From contig JBBRAX010000033.1 of assembly GCA_038206395.1 (NCBI GenBank), positions 1-64,000 on the forward strand: DNA of 64,000 nucleotides. Reading direction: 5' to 3'. Both the position numbers and the translations under genes were made by a program. This document shows, piece by piece, positions 17,258 through 26,078 of the stretch (position 1 is its first letter; each line of letters starts with the position of its first letter). This DNA is from JAGSPQ01 sp038206395 (lineage in GTDB: Bacteria > Myxococcota > Myxococcia > Myxococcales > Myxococcaceae). The notes under the pieces were generated by a model. It worked only from the letters and a program-made list of their open reading frames with translations, ran no database searches and had not been told where the DNA came from.

Positions 17258-18184
17258 TCATTTCGGGCAGCGCTGCCCCGCGATGCACATCGGCTTTCCG
17301 TCCTGCACACAGCATTGGAAGTTCTTGTCGAAGTCGCAGTAGTCGCACGGACACGTCGTGCAACCGACCGCGGGCACGATGGTGGCGCACTGGCCGTCGA
17401 GGCACTGCTTGCCGGCGGCGCACACCGTGGTGCAGCCGCCGCAGTGGCGCGGGTTGTCGCCGGCGAGACAGAAGGCGCCGTCGCAGTCTTTCTGCAGCAT
17501 CGGGCACGCGTTGGTGGTGCAGGCGCCGTTCGCGCAGTGGCTGCCGGGGCCGCAGACGGTGCCGCAGAGCGCGAGCCCGCCCTGGCAGACACACTGGGAA
17601 TTCTTGCAGGTCTCGCCGATGGCGCACGCCTTCGAGCAGCTGCCGCAATGCAGCGGGTCGCGGGTGAAGTCGGTGCAGACGCCCTGCACGCAAGACTGCG
17701 TGAGGTCGCAGTGCTTGCAGCTCGCGCCGCAGTGGTCGCGATCGTTCTTCACGTCCCAGCACCTGTTGTCTTTGCAGGCGTTGGTGGTGTCGAGGGTGCA
17801 CGCGGCGACGCAGCTGCCGTTCTCGCACTTCTGGCCCGCCGCGCAGGCCTTGCCGCAGTCGCCGCAGTTGGCGGGGTCGGCGAGCACCGGCTTGCACGCG
17901 TTGCCGCATTCCTTCTCGCCCGGAGCGCACTTGCAGGCGCCGCTGCGGCACGCGCTGCCCGCCGTCTTGCAGGCCGCGAAGCAGGTGCCGCATGAGATGA
18001 CCGCCTGCTGCTTGTCGACGCACAGCACCGAGCACAGCTCGCCCCGGCCTTCGCACGAGCACGCGCCGTTGATGCAGGGCACGCCGGGGCCGCAGAGGCT
18101 GCAGTCGCCAGGGATGACGGCCGTCTTGCACATGCCCATCACGCACTGCTCGCCCGAGCCACACGACCTGGGCCGCGCTCGCAA
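17258..18184 (-). CDS. Cys-rich repeat protein, probably broken at its 5' end
   Basis: Open frame of 308 residues with roughly 60 Cys in repeating short units of the type C-G-(D/S)-C-G-x-A-C and C-x-x-G-x-C, as in secreted myxobacterial disulfide-rich proteins. Such proteins should be exported, yet this frame begins with only a weak TTG and no signal peptide. In-frame upstream codons reach a TGA quickly. A neighbouring frame continues upstream with further acidic and Cys residues (DLDCVTTMCDADP), which suggests a frameshift near 18165-18200 or a sequencing error. The 3' end is intact and followed by the PKD lipoprotein gene. Confidence 0.65.
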   Translation of the reverse strand: MRARPRSCGSGEQCVMGMCKTAVIPGDCSLCGPGVPCINGACSCEGRGELCSVLCVDKQQAVISCGTCFAACKTAGSACRSGACKCAPGEKECGNACKPVLADPANCGDCGKACAAGQKCENGSCVAACTLDTTNACKDNRCWDVKNDRDHCGASCKHCDLTQSCVQGVCTDFTRDPLHCGSCSKACAIGETCKNSQCVCQGGLALCGTVCGPGSHCANGACTTNACPMLQKDCDGAFCLAGDNPRHCGGCTTVCAAGKQCLDGQCATIVPAVGCTTCPCDYCDFDKNFQCCVQDGKPMCIAGQRCPK

Positions 18185-18370
18185 ACAAGCGATCGCCCGC
18201 GACCATGCCGCCGCAGCGGGTCGGCGTCACACATCGTGGTGACGCAATCGAGGTCGAAGTCGAGCAGCGTCGCGATCGCCAAAGAGACGAGGTTCGACGC
18301 CTCGTGACCCCTTCGAGTCGACCCAGCTGGAGCATCACGTCGTTGGCGTCGCATCACCGAGGCCGAAGGG

Positions 18371-19276
18371 CTACAGCCTTGCCGGGTTCTTCGCGAACCG
18401 CTGCTCGAGGGCGTCGAATGCGGCTGCGTTCGCCGAGCCCTTCTTCGCCTCCTGAATCAGCCCGGCCGTCTCGGGCGCGTCGACCACCATCAGCGCATTC
18501 GACGCCGCCTGCCGCGCGTACCCTTCTGACTTCGCGAACGCCTGCACCAGGCCGCGCGCAGCGGTGGCACGAACCCCACGCTCTTCGTCTGGGGCTGCGA
18601 GCCCTGGCGTCCGCCACGCCCAGCTGTTGCCGACCGCGCCCAGCGACTTGCTCAACAGCGCCAGCGTCCTCGCGTCGCTCGCGGTCGACACGGCCTGAAC
18701 CAGCGTCTGCGCGATCACGAGGCGGCGGCACGCGCCCATTCCCGCCAGCACGGCTTCCCGTTTCGGGCCTGCGCTCGCCGTCACCAGCGCCCGCGCAGCC
18801 TCGTCGTCGCCCCGCGCTCCGAGCGCCGCTGCGGCGAGCCGGTTGAGTTCGAAGTCGGCCTCGGCGCTGCGCAGAATGGAAAGAAAGATCGGCGCCGCCG
18901 CCGCCGACCGCTGCTCGCCGAGGACTTCGATCAGCGCCAGTCGCCAGGCCTGCCACGCCGACGAGCTCAGCTCGCCGCGCGGCCTGGCGACGAAGGCGAG
19001 CTCGGCGATCAGCGGGAACAGCACCTTCGCGCCCAGGTCGCGGAGCATCGGGCTCACCGCCGGCTGCGGCCCGCGCTTCTGCGCGTCGAGCGATGGCAGG
19101 CTCGCCCGCACCTTGGCGAGCGCCTCGAAGGCCGCGGGATCCGACCTTCGCGCGCCATCGACCTGCGCCTGCAACCCGCGACGAGCCTCGGCCGGAAGCT
19201 GGGCCGGCGCCAACACCACTCCCTGCGCCAGCGCTTGAAGCGACAGCAGGCAGAGCACCGCAGTCAGGGTCTTCAT
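18371..19276 (-). CDS. exported HEAT-like helical repeat protein
   Basis: 301 aa. Signal peptide (KTLTAVLCLLSLQALAQG), then all-alpha sequence with several HEAT/Armadillo-like helix pairs (AAPIFLSILRSAEADFELNRLAAAALGA is the clearest region, about 135-165). No catalytic motif. Helical repeats serve as protein-binding scaffolds. The ATG overlaps the stop of the arginine deiminase gene by 4 bases, so this protein is made together with that enzyme and may be its periplasmic partner. This is inference from gene order only. Confidence 0.78.
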   Translation of the reverse strand: MKTLTAVLCLLSLQALAQGVVLAPAQLPAEARRGLQAQVDGARRSDPAAFEALAKVRASLPSLDAQKRGPQPAVSPMLRDLGAKVLFPLIAELAFVARPRGELSSSAWQAWRLALIEVLGEQRSAAAAPIFLSILRSAEADFELNRLAAAALGARGDDEAARALVTASAGPKREAVLAGMGACRRLVIAQTLVQAVSTASDARTLALLSKSLGAVGNSWAWRTPGLAAPDEERGVRATAARGLVQAFAKSEGYARQAASNALMVVDAPETAGLIQEAKKGSANAAAFDALEQRFAKNPARL

Positions 19277-21360
19277 CGTCCGGTCTCCCACCACTTCACT
19301 GAAGGAATTGCCCGCGCGCTGTTCGTGCCGCAATGCACTTCGCCCGAGTTGAGGTGGTACAGGTTCCAGTCGTCGACCCAGTAGACGCGGTAGCCGTAGG
19401 GCAGCAGCGCCTGCTCCATTTGATCCTTCATCACGTCCTTGCCGCCGATCACCGGGCCGAACGGATCCGGCGCGATGAAGACGCGCTCGTTGAGCAGGAT
19501 CCCGTTCACCGTCCCCGGCTGGTACGCGAGCGCGAAGCCCTGCACCGGCGTGTGAAGGTATGGGATGCGGATGATCTCGGCGTCGGTGATGCCGGTCTCG
19601 GCCTTGATGATCGCGACCTGTGCGTCGACTTCGACCGCGGAGGCGGCGCTCTCGGCCATCACGTTGGTGTTCGCGAGCACCTGATCGATCGTGCGCGCCG
19701 CGCTCGCGCCGCTGTTGCTTTGACGTCCAACGAACATCTGCACAGAGCCGTTGCCCGCGTCGACCTGGTCCTCGAGCAGCTGGCGCGCCAGCCGCGGGTC
19801 ATTGACCAGCATCACCCAGCCGCGCGGCGAGCTGGCGGGCAGGAAGGAAATGGTCTCGTCGACGTGGCCGACGAGCAGCCACGAGGTGTCGATCGTCACC
19901 ATCGGCTGCACCGACTGCGCGATCAGCATTCGCGAGAACGATTGATCGGGGTAGCGACCAGGGACGCTGCCACGCAGCACGCGGCCCAGCGGGTAACTCG
20001 AGCCGTTGAGCGTGTACGGAGGAATCGTCTCGGTGTTGCCGAACGAGTTGAGCGAGTCCATCTGGTACTCGGCCTGCGTCGGCACCTGGAACTGGGTGAT
20101 CGCTGCGTAGTCCGGGCCGCGCAGGGTGTAGGCGATTCTGCCCGCGCGCCGCAGCGGGTTGTTCGGGTCAGACGGGAAGTCATAGTTCGCCGAACGGAAG
20201 ACGACCCGCATCACGTGCTGGCCTCCGTCGGCGGAAGGCATCGAGGCGTAGCCGAACTCGATGAAGTCCTGGGTCCATTGATCGCTGGACGAGACGGCCA
20301 CCCCCTGCGCAGGGTTGCCAGCGTCGGCGAGGGAATTGCTCAGCGCGTTGCGGAAGTTCACCGAGCTGTTCGAGCCCGGCACGTTGCTCACGTAGAGCGA
20401 GTCCACCGGCGTCAGGTGGTGGAAAGTCATCACCGGCGAGGTGCGCATGCGCAGCGTGTCGGTCTGATCGATCGCCGTCGGGACGCCGTCGCTTGAGTTC
20501 GCCGCCGCCGTCACCCGCAGCGCCACGTCGACGAAGCCATTGCCGCTGCCTCCGTCGCGGGCGATGTCGAGCGCTTCGACGCCGAGCTCGACTCCGGCGC
20601 GCAGGTCGGCGGCCGTGAGGGTCTCGGTTCCGTGGATGAAGTGCGTGAAGACCGTGCCATTGCTCTTGAAGAAGCGAAGCGGCGGTTGGCCTGAGACGAG
20701 CGCGGGAGTGACCGAGAGGATTCCGATCGCGTTGTCCGGGGCATCCGGCCAGGGAACTGTCTTGAGGCGCGCGAGATCTTCGAGGTCCGCGGGGCCGTTG
20801 ACGATCGTGTCTGTCGCGTCGTGGCACTTCGGCAGGTTGAGGTCGTAACCCGCGGTGCCTGCGGTCGTGCAGCGAAGGGAGTCGTCGTCCATGTTCGCGA
20901 GGAGCACTGCCCCGTGGGTCGCGCTCCAGGTGTCTTCGTCGAGGTCGTCGGCCGGGTCCACCGTGCTCGTCACGCCGTCTCGGTTGTTGTCGCCGCGCAG
21001 ATCGACAGTGATCTGGCGCAGGCCTCCGTCCGACTGGATCCCGCCGTCGCCGGTGCCGCCGTCGATGCCACCGTCAATGCCGCCGTCGATGCCGCCGTCG
21101 ATGCCACCGTCGAGGCCACCGTCGTCGCCGCCCCCTGCTCCACCGCCCCCTGCTCCACCGCCGAGGCCACCGCCCGTTCCGCCGCCGGATCCGCCTGAGC
21201 CACCACCGACGCCTGAGCCACCACCGACGCCTGAGCCGCCTGAGCCGCCACCGACGCCTGAGCCCCCGTCGGACGCGACGCCGCGCGGCCCGCAGCTGCA
21301 GCCCGCGACGAAGAGCACGAGAAACGGGATGGCGAAGGAAAAACCGAGCGACGAGCGCAT
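19273..21360 (-). CDS. lipoprotein protein-arginine deiminase (PAD-like)
   Basis: 695 aa. Lipobox VAGC (Cys21), then a ~75-residue Gly/Ser and IDGG repeat spacer, then a PAD-type region. The catalytic residues line up with vertebrate PAD4: D365 in WTQDFIEFGY (PAD4 D350), H499 and D501 in VGHVDE (H471, D473), and C677 in GEVHCGTN (C645). The spacing between these residues is close to PAD4. PADs turn protein arginine into citrulline and usually need calcium. The acidic early region (DPADDLDEDTW) could bind it. Start 21360 follows AGGAGG. Location would be the membrane surface or periplasm, so substrates may be envelope or foreign proteins. Not the unrelated Porphyromonas PPAD type. Confidence 0.9.
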   Translation of the reverse strand: MRSSLGFSFAIPFLVLFVAGCSCGPRGVASDGGSGVGGGSGGSGVGGGSGVGGGSGGSGGGTGGGLGGGAGGGGAGGGDDGGLDGGIDGGIDGGIDGGIDGGTGDGGIQSDGGLRQITVDLRGDNNRDGVTSTVDPADDLDEDTWSATHGAVLLANMDDDSLRCTTAGTAGYDLNLPKCHDATDTIVNGPADLEDLARLKTVPWPDAPDNAIGILSVTPALVSGQPPLRFFKSNGTVFTHFIHGTETLTAADLRAGVELGVEALDIARDGGSGNGFVDVALRVTAAANSSDGVPTAIDQTDTLRMRTSPVMTFHHLTPVDSLYVSNVPGSNSSVNFRNALSNSLADAGNPAQGVAVSSSDQWTQDFIEFGYASMPSADGGQHVMRVVFRSANYDFPSDPNNPLRRAGRIAYTLRGPDYAAITQFQVPTQAEYQMDSLNSFGNTETIPPYTLNGSSYPLGRVLRGSVPGRYPDQSFSRMLIAQSVQPMVTIDTSWLLVGHVDETISFLPASSPRGWVMLVNDPRLARQLLEDQVDAGNGSVQMFVGRQSNSGASAARTIDQVLANTNVMAESAASAVEVDAQVAIIKAETGITDAEIIRIPYLHTPVQGFALAYQPGTVNGILLNERVFIAPDPFGPVIGGKDVMKDQMEQALLPYGYRVYWVDDWNLYHLNSGEVHCGTNSARAIPSVKWWETGR
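21049..21260. repeat. short tandem repeats encoding the PAD spacer
   Basis: About five copies of a 12-base unit (GCCGCCGTCGAT-like) encode Ile-Asp-Gly-Gly. They are followed by Gly/Ser repeats built on CCACCGACGCCTGAG. The same design of a low-complexity spacer after a lipid anchor is seen in the lipoprotein at 829-3009. Confidence 0.75.
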
Positions 21361-21481
21361 GAGCCTCCTGCACCCGACCGGCTTCGGGAGACAGCTTGGT
21401 AGCCCACGGTCACCCCATGCGCAACGCGATCGATCGACGCGGGGCGTCTTAGCTCGGCTGCTCCGGCAGCACTGTTCCGCG

Positions 21482-22612
21482 TCAGTCGGGCGGGATCCGC
21501 GAGACGTGCCCGTCAATCGTCCGGTACGCCGTCGGGTCCGACCTGGCGAGTCCGCCCAGGTAATAGGACATGTACGCGTCGGCGAACCGTTCGCGCAGCG
21601 GCCCCAGCGGCGCGCCGGGCTCGGTGTGGCTGCCGTTGTAGGTGATGTTGCCGAGGTCCGCCGACTCGACGTCGCCGCTCAGCCGGTACCGCTCGTCCAC
21701 CGCGTGTCCCGTCTCGTGGAGGATCGTGTTCGACACGTGGGTCGACTCGACCTCCGTCAGGCTCTCGTGGGTCAGCTCGAGGCGAGGCGGGTTCGTCCAC
21801 CCTTCCGCGCGGTACATCTGCGTGTTCTCCGGATTGCCCGACTCGTAGTTTCGAATGACGTGCTCGGGCACCCACGCGCCGCCACTGTCGCCGTTGCCGT
21901 GCCCGATGCGGTCGGCCACGACGATGCGTGGAATCGTGCGCAGGTGCGAGGGTGGCAGGCGTTCGAGGGTGTTGGTGATCGTCTCCAGCTCGCTCGGGCG
22001 CGCCCCGTAGACGTCGATCGGCACTCCGTGCACGGTGATGTGCTCGGGCGCTGTCGTGTTCAGCACGCGCAGCGCATCCGCGCGCAGGTTCCGGGGCAGA
22101 CAAGCGTCGGCGACGCGCGTCGCGGCCGTCGCGTCGCCGGCCTCGCGAAACGCGCGCTCGTTCGCCAGGTGCTCCAGCCCGTTGGTGACGCGCGTGCTCT
22201 CGGGGTGCCGCTCGAACGCGTCGAGCAGCGTGTCCTGCCGTGCTTCCGACAGCCGCCCGAAGCCAGGCGCGGTCACGAGCGTGGTGAGGTTGCGATCGGA
22301 CGTCCGAGCGCCCGCTTCCTCGAGGTCGTGGATCCGCGTGCGCGTCGCTTCGGGCAGCGCGGCGACTTCGCTGCGTCGCTCGAGCCGGCTCAGCTCGGGT
22401 GCTACCGCGGCAGGCGCCGATCGCGCCGCTCCGCCGACGTCCTGCTTCGCGTGTCCCGCCGCCACGAACGAGTCGACGTGCCGACCCGTCGGGTCCGCGT
22501 GGGCGGCGGGTGACGGCGCTGGCACGGGCGGCAGATCCACCCGGGGGGCGGGAACGCCACTGCGGACAGCTGGGCTTGGTGAACCAGAGGAAGCAGAGAT
22601 GGGAGGGGACAT
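21482..22612 (-). CDS. zinc metallopeptidase-like protein without signal peptide
   Basis: 376 aa. The first ~80 residues are Pro/Ser/Ala-rich and disordered. The middle is helical. The C-terminal third has a zinc motif HETGHAVDER (H299, E300, H303) with a likely third ligand in RERFADAYMSYY about 40 residues later. This layout is that of gluzincin-type proteases. The absence of a signal peptide and the disordered N-terminus fit a protein released by a specialised secretion system or by lysis, such as a toxin or effector. I cannot name the family. Start 22612 has GGAAG 5-6 bases upstream. It lies after the Cys-protease-like gene on the same strand. Confidence 0.72.
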   Translation of the reverse strand: MSPPISASSGSPSPAVRSGVPAPRVDLPPVPAPSPAAHADPTGRHVDSFVAAGHAKQDVGGAARSAPAAVAPELSRLERRSEVAALPEATRTRIHDLEEAGARTSDRNLTTLVTAPGFGRLSEARQDTLLDAFERHPESTRVTNGLEHLANERAFREAGDATAATRVADACLPRNLRADALRVLNTTAPEHITVHGVPIDVYGARPSELETITNTLERLPPSHLRTIPRIVVADRIGHGNGDSGGAWVPEHVIRNYESGNPENTQMYRAEGWTNPPRLELTHESLTEVESTHVSNTILHETGHAVDERYRLSGDVESADLGNITYNGSHTEPGAPLGPLRERFADAYMSYYLGGLARSDPTAYRTIDGHVSRIPPD

Positions 22613-22730
22613 GCCGACTTCCAGAGCACGCCCCGTGCCCGCGACCAACCCGCCGAGATCGCTGGCGGCGCAGCGCCTTTTCTGTGGCCGCTGTGTTCAC
22701 GAGGGGTGCTGCGCGTAGCCGCGCGGGCAT

Positions 22731-22755
22731 CGTTTGCCCTGCCCGTTCGCAAACG
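22731..22755. terminator. 7-bp inverted repeat after the Cys-protease-like gene
   Basis: CGTTTGC, 11-base loop, GCAAACG, 13 bases past the stop of the gene at 22768-24054 and more than 100 bases before the next start. It could be a terminator stem (no T-run follows) or an operator for the metallopeptidase gene. Confidence 0.3.
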
Positions 22756-22767
22756 GACCACGTCGTC

Positions 22768-24054
22768 TTAGAGCTCGCCGGTGACGCTGCGGCCCTGCCG
22801 CTGGAAGTCGGCGATCGACATCGACTCGAGGCCGTTGGCTTCGACGCGTGCGTTGGCCAGGTTCGACGGCCCGGTGCCGGCGACGGTCGGGTTGCGGAAG
22901 AAGATGCGCCCGTTCTCGACATGGTCGAACGACACGGCGTGTCCGCGGCCGTTCGGCTGGGTGAAGTTCAGCGTGACCGGCTTCGTGCGGTCAGACGCCT
23001 GGAGCTTCGCGACCACCGCGGGGCCCTGGCCCTGCACGTCGAACACGTTGGTGTTCGGCTTGTTGAACATCGCGCGCGTGAGGTCGCGCGCCTCGTTCTC
23101 AGTCAGGCCCGCGCGCGAACGGCCGGTGCTGGCGTTCGTCGACTTGTCGTCGACCGGGTTGTAGCCGTCGCTGCCGTTGGCGAACTCCATGCCTGCGCTC
23201 TGGAACAGGCGGTCGGTGCCGCTGCGCGTGTCGGCGGGCTGCTTGTCCAACGAGTCGACGTGCAGCTTCAGCGCGGGGCCGGCAGCGAGCTCCACCTTCG
23301 CGTCGCGGCCCGTGAGGCCCGCGATGATGCGCGCGTACTCGCCGGGGTTGCGACGCGCCATCTCGTACTGGGTGCTCGTCACGCCGCACGTGTCCGCCGG
23401 GCCCTGCTGGACCAGCTGCGGGTTCGCGGTTTCCTTCAGCACGTCGTCGAGCACCGCCTGCCGCGACAGGTCAGGCGGCTTTGAGCCCGAAATCTCTGGT
23501 GCCTGAGGCTGGGTTGCCAACGCCTGCAGGTTCGACAGCAGCGTGCCGCCCTTCGCGTCGGGGCTGTTCAGCTTGCCCTGCTGCGCCAGCGTCGCCAGCG
23601 CGTCGAGCCCCTTCGGGCTCGCGGTCGATGCGACGTCCAGGATCTGCCCCTTCTGCGCCGGCGTGCTCGCGAGCCACGTGGGCGAGCTGAAGACCTTCGC
23701 CATCGCGACCCCTTCTGGCCCGCCGGGATTCATCGCCGCGACGTTCAGCAGCTTCGTCGCTTCGGCCTGCGGCAGCGTGCTGGCCTGCGCCAGTGCCGCC
23801 TGGGCGACCGTCTGTGCGGCCGGGCCCGAGCCACCCGCCAGCGCAGTCTGCAGCTTCGCCTTCTGTTCCGCGCCCAGCCCCGCCATCGGATCCGCGGGCG
23901 CTGTCACGGGCGCGGGCTGAACGGCGGCGGGCTTGAACTGGTCGGCCAGCTTCTTGGCCACCGCCGTCCCCACCGGGTTGATGATCGGCGCCGCCACTTC
24001 CGCCGCGCGCTTCACCTGACCCACGAACCCGCCCAGCGATTTCTTGATGTCCAT
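22768..24054 (-). CDS. papain-like cysteine-protease-type protein without signal peptide
   Basis: 428 aa. The first ~190 residues are Ala/Pro-rich with helices. The C-terminal half has the pattern of a papain-like or C39-like fold: a Gln then Cys (QQGPADTCGVTST, C223), a late His after a Gly-rich turn (GRGHAVSFDHV, H372) and an Asn (IFFRNP, N388). These would form the catalytic set. The protein has no signal peptide. A secreted effector or toxin that cleaves host or competitor proteins, or a transglutaminase-like enzyme, are both possible. Weak ribosome-binding site. Family not recognised with certainty. Confidence 0.65.
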   Translation of the reverse strand: MDIKKSLGGFVGQVKRAAEVAAPIINPVGTAVAKKLADQFKPAAVQPAPVTAPADPMAGLGAEQKAKLQTALAGGSGPAAQTVAQAALAQASTLPQAEATKLLNVAAMNPGGPEGVAMAKVFSSPTWLASTPAQKGQILDVASTASPKGLDALATLAQQGKLNSPDAKGGTLLSNLQALATQPQAPEISGSKPPDLSRQAVLDDVLKETANPQLVQQGPADTCGVTSTQYEMARRNPGEYARIIAGLTGRDAKVELAAGPALKLHVDSLDKQPADTRSGTDRLFQSAGMEFANGSDGYNPVDDKSTNASTGRSRAGLTENEARDLTRAMFNKPNTNVFDVQGQGPAVVAKLQASDRTKPVTLNFTQPNGRGHAVSFDHVENGRIFFRNPTVAGTGPSNLANARVEANGLESMSIADFQRQGRSVTGEL

Positions 24055-24164
24055 GGCGCAGATTGTCGGCCAGCTGCGCCCCCATGTGCTGGGTCAACTG
24101 GACGTGCCCGAGGTGCCGAAGTGTGGCCTGGGCTGCCACAACCACACCGACCCACCCAGGGGCC

Positions 24165-26078
24165 TCACTTCACGAACGTCCGAGCGATGGCGCGGACCGC
24201 CTCAGGGCTGAAGGGCTTTTGCACCCGCACGTTCGGGACCTCAGCCAGGAAGCGCTGCGCAGTGGGCGAGAAGGCGCCGCCAGTCATGAACACCACCCGC
24301 CCAGCCAGCTCAGGGTCGAGCGCGCAGATCTGCTCATACAGTTGCTGACCCGAAGTGTTCGGCATCATCAGGTCGCAGAAGATCGCGTCAAAGGTGGCGC
24401 CCATTGCGATCAAGGCGATCGCCTCTGCCCCCTCGACCGTCACCTTCACTTCGTGCTCGACCCTCAGCATCCTCGCCAGCGCACGCCCGACGGCGGCGTC
24501 GTCGTCAATCACGAGAATGTTGCCGCGCCGAACCGCGGGCCCAGCCGGTTTGGGCCCGGGCTCTACCGACGGCCGATGGCGGGTTGCCGCCGGGAGCGTG
24601 ACGCGGAACAACGCTCCGCCACCTGGCGCGTTCTCCGCGACGATCTGCCCGCCCAGGCTGCCGATGATCTTGTGGCAAATCGCCAGGCCGAGCCCCATGC
24701 CGATTCCCACGGCTTTGGTCGTGAAGAAGGGGTCGAAGAGGTGCGCCTGCACGTCGGCAGAGAACCCGGGCCCGGTGTCGCGCACCTCGACGACGGCGGC
24801 TCCTGCGGGGTTCGTATAGGTGCTCACGACGATCTCGTTCGAATCGGCGCGACCGTCGCCGATGGCTTGAGCGGCATTCACCAGCAGGTTGGTGAACACC
24901 TGCCCCAGGGAGGCCTCGGAGGCCTCGACCAGCGGCGTGGAGCCGAACGCCGAACGAACCCGGGCATGGTGGTTCACCGCGTGGGCGGTCATCTTGATCG
25001 CGACCTCCAGCGCATGGGTCAGGTCGGTGAGCGACGCAGTCGACTCCTCATTCCCGGCGAGCTTCCTCAGGTCCTGGACAACCTGGCGGACGCGCTCGGC
25101 GCCTACCCCTGCCTCTGTGAGCGCGCTGCGAAGCTCGGCCAGAAGATCGCCGACCTGGGTGCCGGCCGCGGCGCCCACAGTGGTGATCGCGCGCTGCAGG
25201 TTCTCCAATGACATCTCGATGTTGGCGATCACGTAGGTGAGCGGGTTGTTGATTTCATGGGCCATGCCCGCGGCCATCGTGCCCAGCGAGGCCAGCCGCT
25301 CTGTCTGAACCAACCGCTTCTCGAGCTGGCGACGCTCGGTGACGTCGCGGAAGATGACCACGCCGCCCAGCAGCGCACCTTTGTCGTCGATGATCGGCGA
25401 CGCGCTGTCGTCGACCGCAATCTGGCTCCCGTTCTTGACGACGAGGCCCGAGTTCGCCGGCAGATCGACCACCACCGACCGTTCGAGCGCGAGCCCCACC
25501 GGGCTGGGGAGCCGAACGCCTGCGGGGTCGACGACCTGAAACACGTCCGAGATCGGCCTGCCCATCGCTTCCTGGCCCCAGCCGGTGAGCTTCTCGGCGA
25601 CGCCATTCAAGAAGGTGATCTTCTCGTCGGCGTCGGTGGCGATCACCGCGTCGCCGATCGACCGTAGCGTGGTCGAGAACCAGCGCTCGCGCAGCGCCAG
25701 ACGAACCTCGAGAACATGCCGGTTCAGGGCGACCTCGATCGCCGTCCGCAGCTCGCGGTCGCTGAACGGCTTGAGCAGGTAGCCGTGGGGGTTTGTCGCC
25801 TTGGCCCGGCTCAGCGTCGCCTCGTCGGAGTGCGAGGTGAGGTAGACGATCGGCACATCAAACCGTGAACGAATTGCCGCCGCCGTCTCGATGCCGTCCA
25901 TTGCGCCGCGCAGCTTGATGTCCATCAACACCAGCGAAGGCTTGAGCTGATTCGTGATGTCAACCGCCGACTCGCCCGAGCTGAGCGTGATCGGCACGTC
26001 GTAGCCCAGCCGCAGCAGCGTCTGCTGAATGTCCCCTGCAATCAGCGCTTCGTCTTCAACCACCAGGACCGTCGTCAT
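24165..26078 (-). CDS. hybrid kinase: receiver-PAS-kinase-receiver
   Basis: 637 aa, no membrane helix. Order: receiver (1-120, D53), PAS (about 130-255), H-box helix (H274 in AHEINNPL), HATPase (about 360-500; DTGPGF and GMGLGLAI), second receiver (about 515-637, D569). No DNA-binding part. The first receiver most likely takes phosphate from the kinase at 26075-28192, whose stop overlaps this ATG. This makes a multistep relay whose final output must lie elsewhere (a phosphotransfer protein or a remote regulator). The gene is next to the ethylene-type sensor, so it should report that signal. Confidence 0.92.
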   Translation of the reverse strand: MTTVLVVEDEALIAGDIQQTLLRLGYDVPITLSSGESAVDITNQLKPSLVLMDIKLRGAMDGIETAAAIRSRFDVPIVYLTSHSDEATLSRAKATNPHGYLLKPFSDRELRTAIEVALNRHVLEVRLALRERWFSTTLRSIGDAVIATDADEKITFLNGVAEKLTGWGQEAMGRPISDVFQVVDPAGVRLPSPVGLALERSVVVDLPANSGLVVKNGSQIAVDDSASPIIDDKGALLGGVVIFRDVTERRQLEKRLVQTERLASLGTMAAGMAHEINNPLTYVIANIEMSLENLQRAITTVGAAAGTQVGDLLAELRSALTEAGVGAERVRQVVQDLRKLAGNEESTASLTDLTHALEVAIKMTAHAVNHHARVRSAFGSTPLVEASEASLGQVFTNLLVNAAQAIGDGRADSNEIVVSTYTNPAGAAVVEVRDTGPGFSADVQAHLFDPFFTTKAVGIGMGLGLAICHKIIGSLGGQIVAENAPGGGALFRVTLPAATRHRPSVEPGPKPAGPAVRRGNILVIDDDAAVGRALARMLRVEHEVKVTVEGAEAIALIAMGATFDAIFCDLMMPNTSGQQLYEQICALDPELAGRVVFMTGGAFSPTAQRFLAEVPNVRVQKPFSPEAVRAIARTFVK

